From an uncultured Hoeflea sp. (GTDB lineage Bacteria > Pseudomonadota > Alphaproteobacteria > Rhizobiales > Rhizobiaceae): DNA of 64,000 bases. The DNA lies in the NCBI RefSeq assembly GCF_947501405.1, contig NZ_CANMVK010000002.1, positions 744,001 through 808,000 of the forward strand, written 5' to 3'. The translations under genes and the position numbers were made by a program. Below the pieces are notes generated by a model, which did no database searches, had not been told where the DNA came from, and saw only the letters and a program-made list of their open reading frames with translations. This document shows, in pieces, positions 55,064-63,920 of the stretch; the stretch's first letter is position 1; each line of letters opens with the position of its first letter.

Positions 55064-56227
55064 ATGCTCAAAGACCATAATTCCCGCGATATTCTCGCGG
55101 CTTTGATCGCGTTTCCGACCGTGAGCCGCGACACAAATCTGCCATTGATTGAATGGGTTGAAGCCTTTCTCGGGAGTCATGGCATTGCCGCGCACCGGGT
55201 GGTCAGCCCCTGCGGCGAGAAGGCGCACCTTTATGCCCAGACCGGCCCCGACATCGATGGCGGAGTAATCCTGTCGGGACATACCGACGTGGTGCCGGTC
55301 GATGGCCAGGCCTGGACCACCGATCCCTGGACGCTGACCGAGAAGAACGGCAGGCTTTACGGGCGCGGGACCTGCGACATGAAGGGTTTTGATGCCCTGG
55401 CGCTCGATACGATGGCCCGCGCATCGCAGTTGGATCTCAAGCGACCATTGCAATTGGCGCTTTCCTTTGATGAGGAAGTGGGCTGTGTGGCAGTGATCGA
55501 TCTGGTGGAAGCCATGCGCGGTGCCTTGCCCAAGGCGCGCGAGGTGCTGGTTGGCGAACCCACCATGATGAAAGTCGTCACCGGTCACAAGGGCGGGCTC
55601 GCCTATGCGGTGCATGTGCGCGGCTTCGAGGTGCATTCCTCGCTTCTGCCCTACGGTGTCAGCGCCATCATGCAGGCGGCCAAACTGATCGATTGGGCCA
55701 ACCAGAAAAACGCCGAGAACGCCGCCAGAACCCCGTCGGAACTTGCCGCCGCGTTCGATCCGCCCTTCACCACATTGCATGTCGGCACCATTCAGGGCGG
55801 CACCGCCCACAACATCACCGCCAAGGACTGCCATTTCTACATCGAATTCCGCTTCGTACCGGGCGAAGATCCGCAGGAATGGGCCCGTGCCTTCGAGACC
55901 AGGGCCGCCGAACTGAGCGCCGAGATGCGGGAGGTCCATCCCGATGCCGGGATAGATTTGACCCGCGGCTTCGCGCTTCCCGCCCTGACGCCCGAGGCCG
56001 ATGGCCCGGCGGAGATGCTGGCGCGGCGCCTGACTGGCGACAACGGGCGCCATGTGGTGAGCTACGGCACCGAGGGCAGCCAGTTCCAGACCCGGGGATA
56101 TTCGACCGTAATCTGCGGGCCGGGCGACATTGCCCAGGCGCATCAACCCGATGAGTATCTGACACTCGACCAGCTTGCAGCGGGCGAAGCCTTCATGGAC
56201 CGTCTGCTTGACGATCTCTGCGCCTGA
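55064..56227 (+). CDS. argE: M20 metallopeptidase, acetylornithine deacetylase (ArgE)-like
   Basis: A 387-residue cytoplasmic zinc enzyme of the M20 family. I start at MLKDHNSRDILAALIAFPTVSRD, the family N-terminus, 32 codons inside the ORF-track call, although its ribosome site is weak. Metal-site motifs are SGHTDVVPVDG, GTCDMKGFDA, the catalytic glutamates in FDEEVGC and the histidine in AQAHQPDEY. ArgE removes acetyl from N-acetylornithine. Because it lies beside a peptide importer and arginine degradation genes, it may instead hydrolyse another N-acyl amino acid. Confidence 0.82.
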   Translation: MLKDHNSRDILAALIAFPTVSRDTNLPLIEWVEAFLGSHGIAAHRVVSPCGEKAHLYAQTGPDIDGGVILSGHTDVVPVDGQAWTTDPWTLTEKNGRLYGRGTCDMKGFDALALDTMARASQLDLKRPLQLALSFDEEVGCVAVIDLVEAMRGALPKAREVLVGEPTMMKVVTGHKGGLAYAVHVRGFEVHSSLLPYGVSAIMQAAKLIDWANQKNAENAARTPSELAAAFDPPFTTLHVGTIQGGTAHNITAKDCHFYIEFRFVPGEDPQEWARAFETRAAELSAEMREVHPDAGIDLTRGFALPALTPEADGPAEMLARRLTGDNGRHVVSYGTEGSQFQTRGYSTVICGPGDIAQAHQPDEYLTLDQLAAGEAFMDRLLDDLCA

Positions 56228-56265
56228 GCGCGTTACGCTCCGCCGGTCGTTGACGGGATAAACCC

Positions 56266-57891
56266 TCAGGCGTCGACATACTCAATCAGGCAGGGGCGCG
56301 GCAGCGTCGCCAGCGCATCGCTGAGTTCCAGGCCGTTGCCGACCCTGCGTCCCGGAAGGCCGAAGGCGGCGGCGATGGCAACGTAGTCGGGCGCAGACGG
56401 TGTGACCCCGACGGGGGTGATGCGGGCGGAGGTCATCGATGTCTCGATTTCCCTGTATCCCGAGTTGTTCCAGACTAAAAACGCGACATCTGCGCCACAA
56501 TCAGCAGCACTGCCGAGTTCGGCCAGGGTGAACTGGAAGCCGCCATCGCCCAGAACCGCCACTATCGGATGCGCTGAAGCCCCGGGTGCGGCCCCAACCG
56601 CGGCACCGATTGCCGTGCCGATTGCCGCAGGCGCAGCATAGCCCAGAGTGCCGAAGCCGGTGGCCGAATTGAACCACGAAACCGGGCGCGGCGCTTCGAC
56701 ATACATGTTTCCGGCATACACGAGCTGGGTGGAATCCCCGACGATCGTCGCCTTAGGTAAAACCGCCCAGATCTGCTGCAACAGCTCCGTATGGTCACGA
56801 TAGGCCGCGCCGATCTCCTCAAGCGCCGCCGTTCGCATGGTCCCGGCCCGCGCCGCGCCCGTTCCACGCCGGTTTTTGGCCCAGCTCGGAGAATCTGCCT
56901 CCATTCCGGCCAAAAATGCGCCGCAATCCGCGTTGATCGCCAGCGCTGGTGTTGCGCCGCGCTCAAGCTGACCGGCGTCGATATCGACCCGGATCAGGTT
57001 TTGCGGCAGCCGGAACCCGTCATCCTCATACATGTCGGTGTCCGTCGGCCCCAGTTCGGTTCCCAGCGCCAGCACAAGATCGGCGGATTGAAGTTCGGCG
57101 CGCACCGCACTCAGGCTCGGGCTGGCTGGGACCTCAAGCGTGTGCGGGCCCCCCGGCGGCGCCATCAGCCCGCGGGCATTGGTGGTGGTGATCACCGGCG
57201 CATCGAGCTGTTCGGCGAACCGGCGCAGTGCCGGCCCGTGCCGCACGGCGCCGCCGCCGGCCAGAATCAACGGGGCCTCGGCCGCGGCGCAAAGCTTCGC
57301 GGCTTTGTCGAGATCGATCGGCGATGGCTGTACCGGGCTTGGCACGGGTATCTCGAATGCTGCGCCGGAGGCCGGCAGTTTCATCACATCGGTGGGGATT
57401 TCGATATGCACCGGTCCCGGTCGTCCGGCGGTCATCGCCTCGAAGGCCCGTGCCAGAACCGCGCCGAGCTTGGCCGGCTCGGTGAGTGTGTGCGACCACA
57501 GCGCCACGGTACGCATCAGCGCCGCCTGATCGGGCAATTCGTGCAGATGCCCTTGTCCGCGCCCCAGCGTCGTGGTCGCGTTGACCCCGGAGATCACCAG
57601 CATCGGGATGCTGTCGGCGCGCGCCTGCGCCATGGCTGTGATGATGTTGGTGACGCCCGGGCCGGTGATGACGAAACATACACCTGGCCTGCCAGTCACC
57701 CGGGCATAGCCGTCGGCCATGAAGCCCGCGCCCTGTTCATGGCGCGGCGTAATGTGCCGGATCGAACTGTCCCCAAGCCCGCGGTAAAGCTCGATCGTAT
57801 GCACCCCGGGGATGCCGAAAACCGTGTCGACCCCGGCCTGTTCGAGCATCTTGACCAGCGCTTCACCGACAGTGTGTCCCGATCCCCCCAT
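56266..57891 (-). CDS. Thiamine-diphosphate enzyme, probable 5-guanidino-2-oxopentanoate decarboxylase (AruI-like)
   Basis: A 541-residue enzyme of the acetolactate-synthase superfamily. The start is MGGSGHTVGEALVKML, which overlaps the aminotransferase stop as ATGA. The catalytic glutamate is in RHEQGAGFMADGYAR near residue 50, and the ThDP motif is GDGGFQFT...WNN. In Pseudomonas, AruI decarboxylates 2-ketoarginine made by AruH; the adjacent aminotransferase gives the same pairing here. A role in another 2-oxoacid decarboxylation is the main alternative. Confidence 0.8.
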   Translation of the reverse strand: MGGSGHTVGEALVKMLEQAGVDTVFGIPGVHTIELYRGLGDSSIRHITPRHEQGAGFMADGYARVTGRPGVCFVITGPGVTNIITAMAQARADSIPMLVISGVNATTTLGRGQGHLHELPDQAALMRTVALWSHTLTEPAKLGAVLARAFEAMTAGRPGPVHIEIPTDVMKLPASGAAFEIPVPSPVQPSPIDLDKAAKLCAAAEAPLILAGGGAVRHGPALRRFAEQLDAPVITTTNARGLMAPPGGPHTLEVPASPSLSAVRAELQSADLVLALGTELGPTDTDMYEDDGFRLPQNLIRVDIDAGQLERGATPALAINADCGAFLAGMEADSPSWAKNRRGTGAARAGTMRTAALEEIGAAYRDHTELLQQIWAVLPKATIVGDSTQLVYAGNMYVEAPRPVSWFNSATGFGTLGYAAPAAIGTAIGAAVGAAPGASAHPIVAVLGDGGFQFTLAELGSAADCGADVAFLVWNNSGYREIETSMTSARITPVGVTPSAPDYVAIAAAFGLPGRRVGNGLELSDALATLPRPCLIEYVDA

Positions 57892-59054
57892 CACAGCGCC
57901 TCCACGAAAGCGGCGATGCGCTCGCATGCCTGTTCGACTGCTTCATCCGGAACCGTCAGACTCAGCCGGATCAGACCGCCGGCATTGGCGCCGAATGATG
58001 AGCCCGGCATGACCGCCACCCCGGCGTCGAGCAGTCTCCAGGCGAAGGTGTCGCCATCGAGCCCGGTGCCAGAGATATCGGCGATGAGGAACATGCCGGC
58101 TTGCGGCCGGTAGGCAACCACGCCGGACAACGCCTCAAGACTGTCAGCAAACAGTTGCGAGCGGCGTTTGTAATCAGCCCGCATGCGTGCCGCCGTTGGC
58201 AGATCGGATTTGAGCGCGAAAGCGGTCATGTCGGCGATGAATGGCTGGTTGCCGAAAAGCATGGTTTCGGACAATGGCAATAGCCGTGTGCAGAATTCCT
58301 CCGGGCCAACCGCCCAGCCGCTGCGAAAGCCCGGCGCTGCGTGCGATTTCGAGATTGACGAGACCGCGATTACCCGTTCGGCAAGGTCCGGATCGTCAAA
58401 GAGCGAGGCGAATGCGCCGTCAAATACCAGTTCCTCGTAGACCTCATCGGCGACGATCCACAAATCATGAGCCTTGCACACCGCGCAGATCCGCGCCAGT
58501 TCATCGGCCTCAAGCACCGCGCCAGTGGGATTGTGCGGAGAGTTGAGCAACAGCACCCGCGACTGCGGTGTGACCGCCGCTTCCAGATCCGCCGCGGTAA
58601 GCCGGAAACCATTCTCCGGCCGGAGCTGCACCGACTCCCGATGTGCACCGCCGGCCACGATCACCCCTTCATAGGTGGCGTAGAACGGATCGCCCACCAG
58701 CACGCCGTCGCCTTCTCCGGTCAGCCCCATCATGGTGGCAAACAGCGCGGTCTGGGTGCCGGGAAAGCACAGCACGTTGGCGCTGGTCACGCCGGGCCGC
58801 CTGCGGGCGTAGCGTGCGGCGATCGCCTCAAGCAGTTCAGGTTCGCCACGGCCGCTGGAATAGCCGGTACGGCCCGCAAGCATGGATTGATGGCAAGCGG
58901 CGATCAGACTTGGATCGGGCGGCTGGTCGGGTTCGCCAATGGTCAGCTCGACGATGTCGGCGCCCTTTGCCTTCATCTCCCGGCAGCGTTGATGAACGGC
59001 CCATTTGGCCCCGCCGGTCTGCGCCAGACGCTCGGTGATTTGTGCATAATGCAT
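57891..59054 (-). CDS. PLP aminotransferase class I/II, probable arginine:pyruvate transaminase (AruH-like)
   Basis: A 387-residue aminotransferase starting MHYAQITERLAQTGG, 40 codons inside the ORF-track call. The PLP lysine is in SSISKSHAAPGFRSGW; NSPHNPTGAVL and DEVYEELVFDG are the conserved Asn and Asp-Tyr motifs. Coupling to the AruI-like gene suggests it makes 2-ketoarginine from arginine and pyruvate. Sequence alone cannot exclude an aspartate- or aromatic-type substrate. It starts 5 bp after the tetR stop. Confidence 0.82.
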   Translation of the reverse strand: MHYAQITERLAQTGGAKWAVHQRCREMKAKGADIVELTIGEPDQPPDPSLIAACHQSMLAGRTGYSSGRGEPELLEAIAARYARRRPGVTSANVLCFPGTQTALFATMMGLTGEGDGVLVGDPFYATYEGVIVAGGAHRESVQLRPENGFRLTAADLEAAVTPQSRVLLLNSPHNPTGAVLEADELARICAVCKAHDLWIVADEVYEELVFDGAFASLFDDPDLAERVIAVSSISKSHAAPGFRSGWAVGPEEFCTRLLPLSETMLFGNQPFIADMTAFALKSDLPTAARMRADYKRRSQLFADSLEALSGVVAYRPQAGMFLIADISGTGLDGDTFAWRLLDAGVAVMPGSSFGANAGGLIRLSLTVPDEAVEQACERIAAFVEAL

Positions 59055-59059
59055 GATTG

Positions 59060-59689
59060 TCAGTCCCTGAATTCTGTCGGATCTATGCCAAGCAGGGTCG
59101 CCACCGAGTCGAGCGCGATCCGATCCACATCGAGCCGCGAAAAATCGTCGCCACCCATCGAGATTTCGATCCAAAGGCCGTCGAGCAGTGCGTTGAGCAC
59201 GATCGCATGGCGGTGGATTTCAACCGCACTCAGCGCCACGCCGCGCTCGCTCATCACCTCGGCCACCAAACGTTCGATCAGATCGCGAAACGCCTGGTAG
59301 CCATCGCGATGCACCTCGGCCATCACCGGGTCGGAATGCACTGCGCCGATGAATGCAGCCCAGATCGACAGCGTGCGCCCGTCGGCCACCGGCGCAGTGA
59401 CACTGGCGCGAATAAGGCCGGCCAGCCGCGACAGCGCCGGACCGTCGCCGCATCCTGCCTCTGCCGCCTTGATCAGATCGGCGATAAAGCTTTTGTAAGC
59501 GGCTGCCACCAGCCGTTCCTTGTTGTCGAAATAGCGCCGTATCAACCCCGGCGTGACACCGGCGCGATAGGACACCTCGCGCACGGTGGCGCCGGCCAGG
59601 CCAAGCTCGGCCACACTGTCGAGCGTTGCGGCAATCAGATCCTGCTGCCGCACCGCTTCAGGTTCGCGGTGGAAGGTCCGGCGCGTCAT
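59060..59689 (-). CDS. TetR-family transcriptional regulator (BetI-like)
   Basis: A 209-residue regulator starting MTRRTFHREPEAVRQQDLI; the ATG overlaps the upstream hydrolase stop as ATGA. The helix-turn-helix is LAGATVREVSYRAGVTPGLIRRYFDNKERL and the C-terminal domain is BetI-like. It lies inside the arginine operon, so autoregulation with arginine or a product as ligand is likely. No clear operator was found in the 125-bp promoter region. Confidence 0.9.
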   Translation of the reverse strand: MTRRTFHREPEAVRQQDLIAATLDSVAELGLAGATVREVSYRAGVTPGLIRRYFDNKERLVAAAYKSFIADLIKAAEAGCGDGPALSRLAGLIRASVTAPVADGRTLSIWAAFIGAVHSDPVMAEVHRDGYQAFRDLIERLVAEVMSERGVALSAVEIHRHAIVLNALLDGLWIEISMGGDDFSRLDVDRIALDSVATLLGIDPTEFRD

Positions 59690-60570
59690 TCCCGCGCCGT
59701 TGGGCCGCGCCAGACCGGGCGCGTCAGGCAGGTGGGTCCGCCCTCGCAGGGAATGCAAAGCGCATCGGCGTCAAACCCGGTCACCCGGCAACCGGCCTGT
59801 TCCATCAGCGCGCGGGTCTTGGGAAAGCCGTTGACCATGATCACCTCGCCGGGCGTCAGCGCCAGGACGTTGAGATTGAGCCCGTTGGAGGCGTCGAATT
59901 CATCGCGCGGGGCCTCGAGCAGTGTGTAGCCGCGATCCTTGAGCAATTGCCAGAAGCCGACCGGCAGCATCGGTGCGAACACCAGTGCGAGCTTGTCGTT
60001 AAGCGGCGACATCACCGACATCAGATGAAGGCAGGCCTCCGCGCCATTGCCAAGAGGCAGATCATAGCCCAGCACCTCGACGCCGAGTGGTGCGAGGATC
60101 TCGGACAATTGCGCAATTCCTGACTGGTTGGTGCGCACGCCGCGGCCGACGGCCAGCGTGTTTGCGTCGACCCAGACACAATCGCCGCCCTCCACCGCCC
60201 CGGGGGCGGCGATCTCGCCCAGAACCGGAATTCCGGCGTCGGCATAGGCCCGGGCGTGCAAAGCCGGTTCCTTCATACGGCCAGGCTTGCCCATGCGCAG
60301 GATGATCGCGCCCTTGTCGGTCATCAAAGACGGATCGTGGGTGAACATGGCATCCGCCAGACCGTCTCCGGTGTCTTCCAGCCACAGGATCTCGGCGCCG
60401 GAAGCGGCAACCAGATCGGCGAAGATGCTGAACTGTTTTATCGCCCGCGCGCCATCAAAGCCGGGGCCGTAATGCCAGTCTTCGGCCCGTGCGGAAAGCA
60501 GGCTGTCGCCGGGCCGGCGCATCAGCACCTTTTTGAGGGGCGCTGCCATGGATTGAGATCCGTATGTCAT
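59686..60570 (-). CDS. Guanidino-group hydrolase, dimethylargininase/arginine deiminase-like
   Basis: A 294-residue protein of the amidinotransferase/pentein superfamily. The catalytic cysteine is in GGPTCLTRP near the C-terminus; the histidine is in CLHLMSVMSPL and the acidic residue in VEGGDCVWVD. The family hydrolyses arginine or methylated arginine to citrulline. I chose the Met at TYGSQSMAAPL; the Met seven codons on is also possible. It is the first gene of the unit with tetR, aruH- and aruI-like genes. The exact substrate, arginine or dimethylarginine, is not fixed by sequence. Confidence 0.82.
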   Translation of the reverse strand: MTYGSQSMAAPLKKVLMRRPGDSLLSARAEDWHYGPGFDGARAIKQFSIFADLVAASGAEILWLEDTGDGLADAMFTHDPSLMTDKGAIILRMGKPGRMKEPALHARAYADAGIPVLGEIAAPGAVEGGDCVWVDANTLAVGRGVRTNQSGIAQLSEILAPLGVEVLGYDLPLGNGAEACLHLMSVMSPLNDKLALVFAPMLPVGFWQLLKDRGYTLLEAPRDEFDASNGLNLNVLALTPGEVIMVNGFPKTRALMEQAGCRVTGFDADALCIPCEGGPTCLTRPVWRGPTARE

Positions 60571-60605
60571 GGGGGTGTCCGTTATAAAGATATGCAATTG
60601 CCGAA

Positions 60606-60633
60606 ATTATACACTTGATTAATTACTGCGCAA
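60606..60633 (-). promoter_or_regulatory. Predicted sigma-70 promoter for the arginine catabolic operon
   Basis: On the minus strand TTGCGC and TATAAT, a perfect -10 box, are 16 bases apart and lie about 36 bp upstream of the hydrolase start. The spacer to the divergent transporter gene also holds GCAATTGC, a short palindrome, at 60594-60601. Confidence 0.45.
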
Positions 60634-60695
60634 GGGTCACGATTGCTCCACATCGCTTTCGCCGGAACAGAATTGCCGGGCAAACGAGGTACCGT

Positions 60696-61502
60696 ATGAG
60701 CAGTCCAAACTCCGGCGCCGTCGCCAGCGCCCCGTCATCTCCGCCCGCTGTCGAAGTGGCCGATTTGCACAAGCGCTTTGGCGAGCTGGAAGTGCTCAAG
60801 GGCGTGTCGCTATCCGCGCAGAATGGCGATGTGGTGGCGATCATCGGCGGTTCGGGGTCCGGCAAGTCGACCATGCTGCGTTGCATCAACATGCTGGAGC
60901 TGCCGACCCGCGGCGCAATCAGCATTCAGGGTGAAGCCATCGACATGAAGCCCGATGGCCGCGGCGGCCTGCAACCGGCCAACGCCGCGCAGCTCAGGCG
61001 CATCCGCACCCGGCTCGCCATGGTGTTTCAGAGTTTCAATCTCTGGCAGCACATGACCGTGCTCGGCAATGTCATTGAGGCGCCGGTGCATGTGATGGGC
61101 ATAAGCCGGGACGAGGCGGTGGCGCGGGCCGAAAAGCTGCTTGAGCGTGTCGGCCTGTTCGACAAGCGTGATACCTATCCCGCATTCCTGTCGGGCGGCC
61201 AGCAGCAACGTGCAGCGATCGCCCGCGCACTGGCCGTCGAGCCGGATGTGATGCTGTTTGACGAGCCGACGTCCGCGCTCGATCCTGAACTGGTGGGCGA
61301 GGTGCTGGCGGTGATCGCCGATCTGGCGCGCGAGGGCCGCACCATGCTGCTCGTCACCCACGAGATGAAATTTGCCCGTGAGGTCGCAAGCCATGTGGTG
61401 TTCCTGGCCGACGGGGTCATCGAGGAGGAAGGACCTCCCGACCGGATTTACAGCGCGCCCAAATCGGAGCGCTTGCAGAAATTCCTTGCGACGGTTCAGT
61501 AG
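60696..61502 (+). CDS. Basic amino-acid ABC transporter ATP-binding protein (HisP/AotP-like)
   Basis: A 268-residue ATPase starting MSSPNSGAVAS behind ACGAGG; the 27-codon ORF-track extension is spacer. Walker A is GGSGSGKST, the signature LSGGQQQR, Walker B VMLFDEPTSALDPE and switch histidine in THEMKFA. The VFQSFNLWQHMTVL Q-loop is typical of histidine/arginine/ornithine importers. It begins a four-gene operon divergent from the arginine catabolic genes. Confidence 0.92.
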   Translation: MSSPNSGAVASAPSSPPAVEVADLHKRFGELEVLKGVSLSAQNGDVVAIIGGSGSGKSTMLRCINMLELPTRGAISIQGEAIDMKPDGRGGLQPANAAQLRRIRTRLAMVFQSFNLWQHMTVLGNVIEAPVHVMGISRDEAVARAEKLLERVGLFDKRDTYPAFLSGGQQQRAAIARALAVEPDVMLFDEPTSALDPELVGEVLAVIADLAREGRTMLLVTHEMKFAREVASHVVFLADGVIEEEGPPDRIYSAPKSERLQKFLATVQ

Positions 61503-61551
61503 TCCAAGGTTGAATGGGCCAAACCCAAAACTCCAAACAGGGGAAATAACG

Positions 61552-62322
61552 ATGAAAAACAAACTGATCACAGCCATCGCCGCATTCGGCATGACGATTG
61601 CCGCCCAGGCCGCATCGGCGGAAACCGTGCGTGTTGGCGTCGCCGCCGAGCCTTATCCGCCCTTCACCGAACCCGATGCTGCGGGCAACTGGACTGGTTG
61701 GGAAATCGAATTCATGAATGCGGTCTGCGCCGAGGCAAAGCTTGATTGCGTGGTCACACCGGTGGCCTGGGACGGCATCATTCCGGCGCTGACATCGAAC
61801 AAGATCGACGCCATCGTCGGCTCGATGTCGATCACCGAAGAGCGCATGAAAACCATCGATTTCTCGGACAAATACTACAATACCCCGTCGGTGATCGCCA
61901 CCGCCAAGGGCTCGGGCATTACACCCGACGCCGAAGGCCTCAAGGACAAGATCGTCGGCGTTCAGGTCTCGACCATCCACCAGGATTACGTGACCACGCA
62001 TTTCAGCGATGCCACTGCCGAGATCAAGGAATACCAGACCCAGGATGAAGCCAATCAGGATCTCGCCGCCGGCCGTGTCGACGCCATCATGGCTGACTCG
62101 CTGGCGCTCGATGCCTTCGTGAAGTCCGATGATTGCTGCGAGATTGTCGGCGCGGTCAAGGACGATCCGGCCATTCTCGGCGCCGGTGTCGGTGTCGGCC
62201 TGCGCAAGGGCGACGATGAGCTGCGGGAGAAATTCAACACCGCGATCGCCGCCATCCGCGAAAATGGCACCTATGCCGAGTTTTCGAAGGCCTATTTCGA
62301 CTTCGACATCTACGGCAACTAA
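61552..62322 (+). CDS. Basic amino-acid ABC transporter substrate-binding protein (ArgT/HisJ/AotJ-like)
   Basis: A 256-residue periplasmic protein starting MKNKLITAIAAFGM behind AGGGGAAA; the signal peptide ends AASA. The family-3 fold shows in RVGVAAEPYPPFTEPD, WDGIIPALTSNKIDAIVGSMSITEERMKTIDFSDKYY and LAAGRVDAIMADSLAL. These blocks resemble lysine/arginine/ornithine and octopine/nopaline binding proteins. A vicinal CC pair occurs near residue 195. Arginine is the likely ligand by context. Confidence 0.9.
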   Translation: MKNKLITAIAAFGMTIAAQAASAETVRVGVAAEPYPPFTEPDAAGNWTGWEIEFMNAVCAEAKLDCVVTPVAWDGIIPALTSNKIDAIVGSMSITEERMKTIDFSDKYYNTPSVIATAKGSGITPDAEGLKDKIVGVQVSTIHQDYVTTHFSDATAEIKEYQTQDEANQDLAAGRVDAIMADSLALDAFVKSDDCCEIVGAVKDDPAILGAGVGVGLRKGDDELREKFNTAIAAIRENGTYAEFSKAYFDFDIYGN

Positions 62323-62351
62323 TATGCCTGCATCGGCGCAGCGCGCTGTAT

Positions 62352-62382
62352 GCGGACCGGCGGGGTCATCCCGCCGGTCCGC
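62352..62382 (+). terminator. Hairpin between binding-protein and permease genes
   Basis: GCGGACCGGCGGG and CCCGCCGGTCCGC form a perfect 13-bp stem with a 5-base loop, the strongest hairpin in the window. It lies 30 bp after the binding-protein stop and 15 bp before the permease start, without a T-tract. Confidence 0.55.
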
Positions 62383-62396
62383 ACAGGTAATGATCC

Positions 62397-63128
62397 ATGT
62401 TTGACTGGTTCACGGGCCTGGCTGCCTGGGAGCTTCTGGCGCTGGAACCGCCAGGCTGGGGCGGTGTGCTGCTTAGAGGTTTCGCGGCCTCGATCCAGAT
62501 CGCCATCGGCGGTTACCTTCTCGGCTTCCTGATCGGTGTGTGCGGCGCCACAGGAAAGCTCTATGGCGGCCCGATCCTGCGCGACGTGCTCGATGTTTAC
62601 ACCACGCTGGTGCGCGCCGTGCCGGAACTGGTGCTGATCCTGCTGCTCTATTACGCGGGCACCGATCTGCTCAATCGCTTCATGGCGATGATCGGCGCGG
62701 GCCCGGTCGATATCAGTGGTCTGGCGGCTGGCATCTTCGTCATCGGCGTGGTGCAGGGCGCCTACCAGACCGAAGTGCTGCGCGGCGCCTTCAAGGCGGT
62801 GCCGCATGGCCAGATCGAGGCGGCGCGGGCCTATGGCATGTCGTCCTTTCAGGTGCTCAGGCGGGTCACCCTTCCGGGCATGCTGCCGCACGCGGTGCCG
62901 GGTCTCGCCAATCTCTGGCTGATCGCCACCAAGGACACCGCGCTGCTGGCCGTCGTCGGCTTCAGCGAACTGACCCTGGTGACCAGGCAGGCGGCAGGCG
63001 CCACCAAATCCTATTTCCTGTTTTTCTGCGCCGCGGGCGTGCTCTATCTGCTGCTGACGCTGTTTTCCAACGTCATCATAGGATGGATTGAGCGCTATGC
63101 CCGACGCGGCATGCCGGCGGTGCGCTGA
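62397..63128 (+). CDS. Basic amino-acid ABC transporter permease (HisQ/AotQ-like)
   Basis: A 243-residue membrane protein with about five helices, the HAAT-family EAA loop QIEAARAYGMSSFQVLRRVTLP and the TLVRAVPELVLILLLYY segment. Its stop overlaps the next start (TGATG arrangement). It forms the membrane channel with the HisM-type subunit. Confidence 0.92.
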   Translation: MFDWFTGLAAWELLALEPPGWGGVLLRGFAASIQIAIGGYLLGFLIGVCGATGKLYGGPILRDVLDVYTTLVRAVPELVLILLLYYAGTDLLNRFMAMIGAGPVDISGLAAGIFVIGVVQGAYQTEVLRGAFKAVPHGQIEAARAYGMSSFQVLRRVTLPGMLPHAVPGLANLWLIATKDTALLAVVGFSELTLVTRQAAGATKSYFLFFCAAGVLYLLLTLFSNVIIGWIERYARRGMPAVR

Positions 63129-63907
63129 TGGGACCGGAGCTTAGAAGCTGGCGCGAACCGCACCGGCTGGTGCTCATCGGGGTGGCGGTCGCCATCATTG
63201 CGTTTGCCGCCATCAACATGCGGTGGGACTGGCTGCCACGCTATTCCGGCCGCCTGGTTGAAGGCGTCGGCACCACCTTGTGGCTGCTGTTTCTGACCAG
63301 CGTTCTGGGCTTCCTGCTCGCTGTGCCGCTTGGGCTGGCCCAGGCCGCGGGCCCGGTCTGGCTGGCAGCCCCCGCGCGCGCCTTTTGCACGGTGATCCGC
63401 GGCACGCCGCTGCTCCTGCAGCTCTGGTTGCTTTATTACGGCCTTGGTTCGCTGTTCGCCGAATATCCGGAAATCCGCGACTCCTGGGCCTGGCCTTATC
63501 TGCGCTCGGCCTGGCCCTATGGCGTTTTGGCTCTGACCCTGTCTTTCGCGGGCTATGAGGGCGAGGTCATGCGCGGTGCGTTCGCCGGGGTGCCCAAGGG
63601 CGAACTCGAAGCCGGCCGTGCTTATGGCATGTCGCCCTGGACTTCGTTCCGGCGGATCTGGTTGCCGCGCGCCATTCACCGCGCGCTGCCGACGCTGGCC
63701 GGCGAAACCGTGCTGCAGCTCAAGGCCACACCGCTGGTCGCCACCATTACCGTGGTCGATGTCTATGCGATCATCTCAAGGGTGCGGCAGGATACCTACC
63801 TTACTTATGAGCCGCTGCTGCTGCTGGCGCTGATCTACATGATCCTGACCGGCATATTGGTGGTCGCCTTCCGCTGGCTCGAGGCCAAAGTCCCGGTCAA
63901 AGGCTGA
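63128..63907 (+). CDS. Basic amino-acid ABC transporter permease (HisM/AotM-like)
   Basis: A 259-residue membrane protein with about five helices and the EAA loop ELEAGRAYGMSPWTSFRRIWLP. The TVIRGTPLLLQLWLLYYGLG block is typical of the family. It completes the importer and converges on an AraC-type gene 13 bp away. Confidence 0.92.
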   Translation: MGPELRSWREPHRLVLIGVAVAIIAFAAINMRWDWLPRYSGRLVEGVGTTLWLLFLTSVLGFLLAVPLGLAQAAGPVWLAAPARAFCTVIRGTPLLLQLWLLYYGLGSLFAEYPEIRDSWAWPYLRSAWPYGVLALTLSFAGYEGEVMRGAFAGVPKGELEAGRAYGMSPWTSFRRIWLPRAIHRALPTLAGETVLQLKATPLVATITVVDVYAIISRVRQDTYLTYEPLLLLALIYMILTGILVVAFRWLEAKVPVKG

Positions 63908-63920
63908 GATTCTGAGCCGT

